DNA of 64,000 nt, from assembly GCA_015680685.1 (NCBI GenBank), contig MNCI01037634.1:198648-262647 (forward strand). Direction: 5' to 3'. A program made the position numbers and the translations under genes. This DNA is from Gnetum montanum (taxonomy: Eukaryota; Streptophyta; Gnetopsida; Gnetales; Gnetaceae). Every line of letters starts with the position of its first letter. Position 1 is the first letter of the stretch. Of the stretch, positions 55,681 to 64,000 are shown piece after piece. Under the pieces are notes generated by a model, which made no database searches, had not been told where the DNA came from, and saw only the letters and a program-made list of their open reading frames with translations.

Positions 55681-56157
55681 AAAAAGGATGTACCTTTCAA
55701 ATGGACCAAGGAATGCGAACTAGCTTTCCAAAATTTAAAAAAGAAGCTCATAGAAACACCCATTCTATAACCTCCTCACTAGTCCAGACCATTCCAAATA
55801 ATGATTAACACGTCCAACTATGCTTTAGGAGCCGTACTTACATAGTTAGATGATCAAAAATATCCTTATTACATCCACTATGCAAGTAGAAGTATCACTT
55901 GTGCACAACTTAACTACACTACAACAAAGAAAGAATTAATGGTTATAGTGTTTGCACTAGAAAAATTTAGGCACTATATCTTGGGCTATAAGGTATTCAT
56001 ACACATGAATCATAGTACAATAAGGTTCCTATTGAATAAGCCAATGGTAAGCCCTTGCATCATACGATGGCTTATAATCTTACAAGAGTTCAATCTTATG
56101 ATGATCGATCGTAAAGGCACTAAGAATGTAGTTGCTGATCATTTATCTCGGTTGTGA
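55681..56157 (+). pseudogene. Element G RNase H
   Basis: VPFKWTKECELAFQNLKKKL, then YIHYASRSITCAQLNYTTTKKELMVIVFALEKFRHYILG, and KNVVADHLSRL at the end. Stops at about 55769, 55781 and 55843 in the first half. Frame 55939-56157 is intact. There is no second RNase H, unlike the Tat/Ogre family to the left. Confidence 0.8.
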
Positions 56158-57573
56158 TGGGACAACAAAGAGGATGAGTATCCAATTTCTGATTATTTCC
56201 TATATTAACTCCTCTTTGCAGGTGTAGTGAATAATCAATTAACCATGGAGACAAACTAGTATAGTAGCATTCTCACTTATCTCCTTACACAACAAACACC
56301 ACAAGGGTTTCACGCTAAAAAGAAATAACAATTTCTTCACCGAGCCAAGTATTTCATGGAAATCAATGGGCAACTTTACAAATTATGTCCTGATGGCTTG
56401 GTTCAATGGTGTGTTCCTAATGTAGATCAATTGCAAGTTCTCCAAGATGCTTATGAGGGTCCTTGTGGGGGTCATTATGCTAGGAGATGAACAGCCATTA
56501 AGATCTTGCTTGCAAGATATTATTGGCCTACATTGTTTCAGGACATCCATTGTTTCGTCCAATCTTGTGAGTGCTATCAACATGATGGGGGAATGATTGC
56601 TAGAATGGAGGGTCTGCAATAATGGATTCAACCTTTAGAACCCTTCGACATTTGGGGAATTTATTTTATGGGGCCGATTACACCAATGTCCAATGGAAAA
56701 GCTTATATTATTGTTGTCATTGATTACCTTACAAAATGGACAGAAGTAGCTACTGTTAAGGATTGTACATCATCTACAACTACATGATTTGTTCAACAAC
56801 AAATCATGAACAGGATCGGTGTGCCTTGTGCACTTATTTCAGATAATGGTACATACTTCACAGGTGCGACGTTTTGAAAATTAATGCAATGTTTAAGGGT
56901 TGAGCACAAACTAACTACACTATATCACCCCCAAGTAAATGGTCAAGCCAAAGCCACCAACAAGGAGATTATGAAGATATTGACAAGAACCATTAGCAAG
57001 TTTAGGTAGGACTGGAGCACTAAATTGAATGATGCTCTTTAGGTATACCACTCCACATGGAAGCTCTCTATAGGCTACTCTCCCTATGAGTTAGTGTACA
57101 GTAAATTACCAATGCTTCCCATTCAACTTGAGCTTCGTACGCTATCCACGGCATGTGACCTCAACCTTGACCTCGATTTAGCACAAAAATAATGGTTGAT
57201 GATCTTTCACCTAGTAGATGAGAATCAATTGGTTGCCCTGTCATCTAATGAATTGCACAAGGCCTTCAATAAACAACATCATGACCTAAGAATTAGGAAA
57301 GTTAAATATCAACCAGGAGATAAGCTTCTCTACTGGAATCCCACACATGTGCCACAACATACCAAGTTTCAAACATTGTGGAAAGGACCTTATGTCATCC
57401 ATGTAACTTTTCCTTCAAGGGCCATGATGATATACAAACCTAAGAGCCTAAATAAGAAACCGTTGGCCAATGTCCAACAAACCAAACCTTTCCATGATCT
57501 TAGATTAGCCAATACTCATACTACCTCTGTTGGTGGACAACCTTGCTTGCTATTTCGAATCTCCTCCTTCTAA
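56158..57573 (+). pseudogene. Element G integrase (catalytic residues lost)
   Basis: Zinc region GPCGGHYARR and CECYQHDGGM at about 56458-56592. In the core the first Asp is Tyr (WGIYFMGPI; element H has WGIDFMDPI), the second Asp remains (LISDNGTYF), and the Glu is Lys (NGQAKATNKE; H keeps Glu). The C-terminal part (YQPGDKLLYWNP, LWKGPYVIHVTFPS) is open from 57196 to 57573. Inactive. Confidence 0.85.
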
Positions 57574-59502
57574 TTCAGTCGTGGGGGAGATGGCCACCTA
57601 TGCCAACCATTCTAGGCCCTCAACCCTTTTTGTAATTTTTGTTTTACAGATTTTTGTTTTACACATTTCTTCAATCTTTCTTATTTTTGTTTTATACCAT
57701 CATTCCCATTTTTACTATTTCTTTGTTTGGTTGATTTACTTTCATTCATCATACAATAAGTGCTCCTGATGGTGGATTGAACTATATACTATCGATTGTT
57801 GATGTTTGGTTTTTACCTCTAAATTATGATGTTGATATTATGATATGGTTCTTTTGATAAAATAGACAATGACTCCATGTCATCCATTCATCCATTCAAC
57901 TTTGTGGTCTCCCTTGGCTTGGAACTGTACAGTCCCTTTTTTCTAATCAACTTCTTAATAAATTGATGGCTTGGTATTTTTCAAACTAACAGAAGGACTC
58001 AATGGTTGAAAAGGGTGTGACTTCAAGGGGATTCAATGCATTTGTGCTGGCCATTCTCTTGGGTGCTTGGATGCTTTTTCTTAGGTTTTCTACCATTTTT
58101 CCATTGATCAAATATCAGGAAGCTACGTGAATAAAAATAAATCTTTGCATGGTGTGGTTCTCACGCAAAAAAAAAGTGAGAATTCAAAGCATACCCCTTA
58201 GACATAATAAAGCAATATGGGCTACAAGCACTGGTTATGGCACTAGAAAGACATGTTACCTATGCTTGAAAATTTCCTCTAACTAAGGTCCTTTCTCACT
58301 TCCTGCTTCTCCATCTCGCTCTCCTTGGGATGGTGGTGACTCTTTGTGGAGGCATTCTTGTTGCTTCAAGAGGATGGATTGGCCAAGTGTATTGATGTGA
58401 GGTCATTCAGTGTGGTTGGTTTGAGTTCGAATTTGGAATGAGTTCTACTCAATCACATTAACCATGACATACATAAGGGACTTTACACAACTTTGCTCTT
58501 CGGATTCCATTCCATTTCTACTCTCCATTTTTCTTTCCATTTTCCACCTCATTGCCAGTTTTATGATTAGTCCATATCTTGGTTGATGCATTGTTCTTCC
58601 TTGGTGAACTCTTGTGGGTAAGTTTTTAACTCTTGCTTCCAAATGACATTCCTAAAGCCTACGGACTCTTTCTTTTGTGAGTTTGTCAGGGCATAAAGGG
58701 CATGAACCTGCTTTGGGGAGGATCCACTGGCATTTCTTTTTGGTGCAATTGTTAAGTTCTTTTCCTTAAGCATTATCTGCAATCAACCATTTCTCATTTC
58801 ATCTCCATCTTTGATATCCACTTTATTGGTGTTGCCATTGTTATTTTTTCCATCTTTCTTGTTCCTTATATTTTTTCCATCTTATTGTTACCAGATGTTC
58901 ACTCTTAGTCATGGGGGCCTTGGCACAAATTTTTCAATTTCTCCATTCTACTACTTTCCTAACCCCTACACCTTGGGTAGTTATCAGTAATAAACCTCTA
59001 ACCTAGTTTCTGCCATAACCATAACCCAGCCAATGCACTTTCTATCGAGGCAAGGTATCAATTGCAGTGTGGCTTACTAATCCTTACTCATTTGTGACTG
59101 TGTTGTGTGTGTAGATGGCGATTATACAACTATGGACTAGAATAAGAGGAAGCACTGAAGATGGAATGGAGCTGGAATGTTTATGTCAGGAACAAGTCTA
59201 GTTGTGTGGCTATGGATAAACAATAGAGGGTGCAATCTCGGCATTGGAAATAACATGCCTTATTTTCTTTTCTGCCTCTTTCTCTTCAAGCTGTCAAGTG
59301 AAGGTCTGGAGTTAATCCATATACAATGTTCACCACAAAGGGCATGAACACCAATGTTGTAATATGTTTATCGATCTATTCACTAGGCACTTTGACTCTG
59401 TTATTCCCTGTCGCTGTCAGTTCTAATTCAATCAATAATCTCATACCTTCCCAATAGTTTGTAAGGAACTTGAGGACAAGTTTTCATTCAATCATGGAGG
59501 TA
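57574..59502 (+). other. 3' UTR of element G with polypurine tract
   Basis: About 1.9 kb without a supported gene. Starts T-rich (TTTTGTTTTACA repeats at 57640-57680), like the corresponding part of H (61400-61520 inverted). The end has GAGGACAAGTTTTCATTCAATCATGGAGGTA just before the LTR, the last ten bases being the polypurine tract. Frames at 58445-58782 are not conserved. Confidence 0.65.
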
Positions 59503-60228
59503 TGATGAGCCACGATATTGGGCCCACGATATCGTGGCCTTCCATGTGATATCACGTACACAAGTCTTTTCTCCCTCTCAGAGTTAGAATTATTTCTACG
59601 TGCCCACAATAGGAGTCATAAAGTGAATGAATCTTTATTCGAGCATTGTGTACCTGAGCACACCTTGTGTATGGAAATAAAGATGAACTTTGTGATAAAA
59701 TTTGCAACATTTAGAATAGATTAATTAATGTTAATTACTTTTACTTAATGATTTCCTTAGTTAATTAATTATTCTTTCTCACCCTACAACTCTCCTAAGT
59801 AAGCACACATAGTACAATCACTTCGAGCATGCGTGTAACACTTGGTAACCCAATAACAATTAGCATTTGGTAATCCCAGTAGTGTTGCACTGATTCAGGA
59901 TGTGTACAGCAGGTGAGAACAGATACTGGTGTTAGGGTTAGTTAGAGCCTAGTTAATAAGTAGTTAAATTAAATTAGTTACTTAGTTATCTCTCTCCTCC
60001 CTTATTAGCAGCAGGACATAAAAACATAAAAAAGTATAAAAATCATATGCCTCAAATTTACTTAACCATACAATCATGACATACAAGTAAGCTTGCAAAG
60101 ATAACGATTGATCAACCCATTCTTTTTCCACAAAGGCACATAAGCACGTAGTCCTTGGAATTTGATCGAATCATGCGTGGACACTCGTATTCATATGGTT
60201 GAGCATAGGGATACCTCACCGCTCATCA
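59503..60228 (+). repeat. 3' LTR of element G
   Basis: 726 bp, TGATGAGCCA to CTCATCA. Compared with the 5' LTR it lacks about 85 bp corresponding to 50471-50555, including the second GATATC cluster and the TATA box. The remainder matches closely. Confidence 0.93.
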
Positions 60229-60233
60229 CAATT
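60229..60233. repeat. Target-site duplication CAATT, right copy
   Basis: CAATT right after the 3' LTR of G, equal to 50407-50411 before the 5' LTR. Confidence 0.9.
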
Positions 60234-61534
60234 GGATGACATGGATGGGGTAAATAAAAATAATTTGATTGTAATAATGTCTAAGAGTAAAGAACTTAAC
60301 TTAACCAAACCAAAAGATATGCAAGTGGATCCTCCCCAAAGTAGGCATAGGCCTTTTATGCCCTTGCATAACTTCAAACCAAGAAGTTCGTGGTTACCAT
60401 GGATGATTAATGATTACAAAAAGTTAAGCACAAAAATCCAAAAGTAACTAACTAAGAAACCCGACACATAAAACCAAAACATTGAATCAAAACATGAAAT
60501 TGGTAGTGATGTGAGGTATGAAAAGCATAGATGGATGATAGAGAGAGTGGAATGGAGTTCCTAATTATAGTCACATGCAGTCCCTTGTGGAGTTTGTGAT
60601 TAATTGACTTGGTAGGATCCATCCTCAGTCCAAATCAAAACCAACCACTTTTAGTGACTTTACATGGACATTCTAAGGTAAGTCCATCCCCTAAGACATA
60701 AGAATGCTCTCACAAAAAAACCACTATTCTAGATTGGAGTGAAGGTAGGAAGTGCGAAAAGGCCTTAGCTAGAGGAGACAAGATAAGTCTCATAACCAAT
60801 GCTTGTAGCTCATTTATTTGATCTAAGGGGTGTGCTTTGCATTCCTATGTTTTTTTTTTTTTCTTTGTGATGAGTACCACACCATGCAAGGAATTTATTT
60901 GACTTCCTACTACAAAATGACATGGAACGGTGAGAAGCTTACGAGAACACCCCTGCACACAAGAAAAAAAAACAACACAAAGAATACCACATCCCTTTGA
61001 AGCCACACCCTATCCAAACCTTTCATTCCTTCCCAATTCCAAAAACTACACAAGTCACCAATTGATTAAAGTTGTAATAATGAAAAAGAGACTGCACGCT
61101 TCCAAAACAAGGAAAATCATAGAGTAGGTGGATGGGTGGATGATGCGGACTCACTGTTTGTTACATGAAAAGAAACCATGTCCCAGTCATCAATAACGAC
61201 ATTCAAAGTTAGAAACTAGACATCAACAATCAAATTACAAATAAAGAATACTGCCATCGAGTAGTGCATTACCATTGTACTTACCACCTTATTAGCAGAA
61301 AAAGTAGAGAAACACATCAAATAGAAGCAAACATATCCATAAAAGAAAGTAAAAGGTAGACAATAATTATTAAATATATTAATGATGGTGTAAAAAAAAC
61401 TAAGGAAAAACCAATAACCTTAAAAATACAAATATGGAAAAAAAATGTAAAACAAAGAAGATGAAAAAAAAAACGTTGTAAAACCAAAAATGTGGAAAAC
61501 AAAAAAGTCAAAAACTGAGGAGCCACAAGAGGTG
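60234..61534 (-). other. 3' UTR of element H, right of the G insertion
   Basis: Non-coding stretch between the integrase end of H and the G insertion. The part near 61320-61530 is A-rich and corresponds to the T-rich start of the G 3' UTR. The segment 60730-61200 has features of G 57960-58250 inverted (e.g. GTAAGCCAAGGG-type and CTTCAATGAAGCC-type blocks are only partly shared). The small frame 60199-60447 spans the G junction and cannot be an old gene. Confidence 0.55.
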
Positions 61535-62960
61535 TTAGTATGGGTGGCTATCTCCTCCATGACTAAGTTGGAAGGGAGAGATCCAAAAGATTGAGCGTGG
61601 TTGTCCATATGGCGAGGTGTTTGTTGCATTGGTTAGCTTGGACTCATGGAAAGGTTTTATTTGTTGAATATTAACTAGTTGTTTTTTATCTAGGCTATTA
61701 GGTTTGTAGATGATCATGATCCCAGATGGAAATGTCTCATCAATAATGTAAGGTCCTTCCCACAATGTTTGAAATTTGGTTCATTGGGGTACATGTGTAG
61801 GATTCCAATAGAGAACCTTGTCTCTTGGTTGAAACTTGAGTTTTCTTATTTTGAGGTCATGGTCTTTCTTGTTGAATTCCTTATGTGTTTCATTAGATGA
61901 TAGGGCCATTAACCAATTTTTTTCTAGCAAGTTGAGAGTCATTAACCATTATTTCTATGCTAGACTTAGATTTAAGTCAAGGTCACAGGCTGTAGAGAGT
62001 GTACAGAGCTCTAATTAAATAGGTCATGTTGGTAGTTTTCTATACATGAGCTCATAGAGAGAGTAACCTATGAGAAGTTTCCATCTAGAGTGATAGGCCC
62101 AAAGGGCATCATTTAATTTAGTGCTCTAGTCCCTTCGATATTTGCTAATGGTATGCATTAAGATTTTTGTAATCTCCTTATTAGAGACCTCAACTTGACA
62201 ATTGGCTTGGGGGTGATATGATGTTATGAGTTATGTTCAACCCCCAAGTGTTGCATCAACTTCTGGAAAGTGGCACCTATAAAATGAGTTCCATTATCAA
62301 AAATTAATGCACAAGGTACACCAAACCTGTTTATGATGTTTTGTTATATAAACCAAGCAACAATGGTGGATGTACAGTCAGCGATGGCTACTACTTCTGC
62401 CCACTTGGTACAATAGTCAACTACAACTATTATATATGTCTTTCCATTTGATAAAGATGTGATGGGATCCATAAAGTCAATGCCCCAAATGTAAAATGGT
62501 TTGAGAGGTTGTATCCATTGTTGTGGCCCCTCCACTCGAGCTATCATTCCACCATCCCTCTGGCAATGATCACAAGCGTGGACAAATTAATGTGCATCCC
62601 TGAAGATTGTTAGCCAATAATACCTTGCCATGAGGATTTTTATGGCCATTCATCTCCCAACATAATGGCCCCCACAAGGACCTTTGTGAGCATCCTCGAG
62701 AATACGCAGTTGATCCGTATCAGGAAAACACCAATGTACCAGGCCATCAGGACAAACCTTGTAAAAGTTTTCATTAATCTCCATGAAATATTTGACCTAG
62801 TGAAGAAACTGTTGTTTCTTCTTGAGCAAATAAGTGAGGATGGTGTCATACCATTTTGGTTCATCAGGCATTTGTGCATTAATAGCACCTACAAGGAGAG
62901 ATTCATCAAGGAATTGGTCAGATAAAGGGCTTTCTTTCTCTTTGTCATCCCATCTTAGTC
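61535..62960 (-). pseudogene. Element H integrase
   Basis: Minus strand. N-terminal HKGPCGGHYVGR and CDHCQRDGGMIARVEGPQQW (62700-62510), then WGIDFMDPITSLSNGKTYIIVVVDYCTKW (62480-62400), IFDNGTHF near 62305, and a Glu still readable near 62190. The C-terminus (MWEGPYIIDETFPSG, VNIQQIKPFHESKL) is open from 61765 to 61535. The triad is present, but frameshifts near 62200 and stops break it. Confidence 0.8.
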
Positions 62961-64000
62961 ACGATAAGTGATCCATGACCACATTCTCCACACCTTTACG
63001 ATCTACCATCATGAGATCGAATTTCTACAAAATCACAAGTCACCATATGACATGGGGGCTCATCATTGGTTTTTTCATTAGAAATCTAATGGCACTATGA
63101 TTTGTGTGCACAAACACTTTGTAGCCAAGCACATAGTGCCTAAACTTCTCTAAAGCGAACACCACTACCATCAACTCCTTTTCTGTGGTGGTGGTGTAGT
63201 TCAATTGTGCACCTACAATACTTTAACTTATGCAGTGAATGTAATATGGACATTTTTGATCATCCATCTATGTAAGCACTACCCCCAAACCATAATTTGA
63301 TGCATCGATCATCACATGAAATGGTCTAAACCAATTTGGTGCTTGAAGAATGGGAGTTTCAACAAGCTTTTGCTTCAACTGTTGAAATGCTAATTCATAT
63401 GCAAGGGTCCAGACAAATGATGCATCCTTCTTTATTAATTCTACCAACGGCTTGGTGATTTTGGAAAAATTCTCAATGAATCACTGGTAGTAGCTAGTAT
63501 GACTAAGAAATGAACGAACTTCTTTGATTATTTTGAGTTGATAGGTTTTTCCTTAGATAACCTTTATTTTTTCAAAGTCCACCTCAATTCCTACTTTTGA
63601 AATGCAATGCCTCAAGACTATGCCTTCTTGGACCATAAGATGGCTCTTTTGCCAATTGAGCCGAAGGTTTGTTTTGACACATCTCTTCAACACCTGCTCA
63701 AGATAGTTTAGGGCTTACTCGAACATAGCTCCATAGGTAGAAAATTCATCCATGAAAACTTCTACCCTGCTACCAATCTATTGTTGGAAAATGCTGAGAA
63801 CTAATCATTGAAACATGGCTAGGGCATTACATAGACCAAATGGCATCTATCAGTAAGCAAAAGTCCCCCAAGGACTTGTGAAAGTTATCTTTGCCTAGTT
63901 CTCTAGTGCAATTTGAATTTGGTTATAACCACTATAATCATCTAGAAAGCTGTAATAGATGTGCCTCTAAATGTTGTCTAGCACTTGGCCAACAAAAGGC
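62961..64000 (-). pseudogene. Element H RNase H and reverse transcriptase (runs off the window)
   Basis: Complement of 62980-63500 gives DLMMVDRKGVENVVMDHLSRL, then back through the RNase H region (KELMVVVFALEKFRHYVLG at about 63180-63110). 63500-64000 covers the RT thumb and catalytic region, including the complement of a MDEF-type box near 63755 and a PFGLCNA-type block near 63840. Many stops. The rest of H, with its 5' LTR, lies beyond 64000. Confidence 0.72.

Larger units (their letters stand above)
50412..60228 (+). mobile_element. Element G: full-length Athila-like retrotransposon
   Basis: Complete plus-strand element: LTR 50412-51222, PBS, gag, protease, RT-RNase H, integrase, long 3' UTR, polypurine tract, LTR 59503-60228. 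Ends are TGATGAG...CTCATCA. CAATT occurs on both sides (50407-50411, 60229-60233). RT motifs (FLDGYNGYNQIQIA, FGLCNAP) and the tRNA-Asp-like primer site place it near Athila. Many in-frame stops are present and the integrase lost two catalytic residues, so it is inactive. Confidence 0.93.

Noticed and set aside
60199-60447. 82-codon frame as a possible host exon
   Set aside because: It begins inside the 3' LTR of G and crosses the insertion junction.

Overview
The window is nuclear DNA of a land plant. No expressed host gene, RNA gene or CRISPR array was recognised, and almost every base belongs to nested, decaying Ty3/gypsy LTR retrotransposons. The evidence for a plant is two plant-type reverse transcriptase lineages. 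One has an MPFGLKNAG-type RT with a second RNase H domain (Tat/Ogre type). The other has an FGLCNAP-type RT and a primer-binding site matching plant tRNA-Asp (Athila type). I cannot name the species.

Left block (1-45780), Tat/Ogre-like family. Element A (+ strand, 1-10481 and 27921-30058) runs protease, repeat array, antisense gene, RT-RNaseH-integrase, second repeat array, 3' LTR. Element B (- strand, 10482-27915, 17.4 kb, two LTRs of about 1,577 bp) sits inside A and is flanked by a GGCAC duplication. A lies in the gag leader of an older - strand element, E (30059-31172). E shares one LTR (31173-33659) with a third element, C (- strand, to 45780). C has lost most CpG, and its catalytic Asp codons have become Asn.

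Right block (45781-64000), Athila-like family. F is a - strand gag fragment cut by C. Next come a + strand LTR fragment and element H (- strand, 3' LTR 48930-49791, pol 61535-64000). Element G (+ strand, 50412-60228, CAATT duplication) is inserted in H's 3' UTR.

Most notable: A and B each carry, between protease and RT and on the opposite strand, an eight-exon gene of about 1,090 codons. Exon lengths and intron phases agree between copies (exon 1 is 119 nt in both). The N-terminal third resembles FCP1-like HAD phosphatases, but both catalytic Asp motifs are altered in both copies. The rest is unrecognised. C keeps a remnant of its 3' end. The retrotransposon genome is read from the other strand, so these introns would survive retrotransposition. 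The sense pol therefore seems to be split by a roughly 5-kb segment holding an antisense gene, with a conserved acceptor-like TTTTGTAG|G just before the RT frame. Related 20-30 bp repeats lie on both sides of the antisense-gene + RT-RH-INT block.
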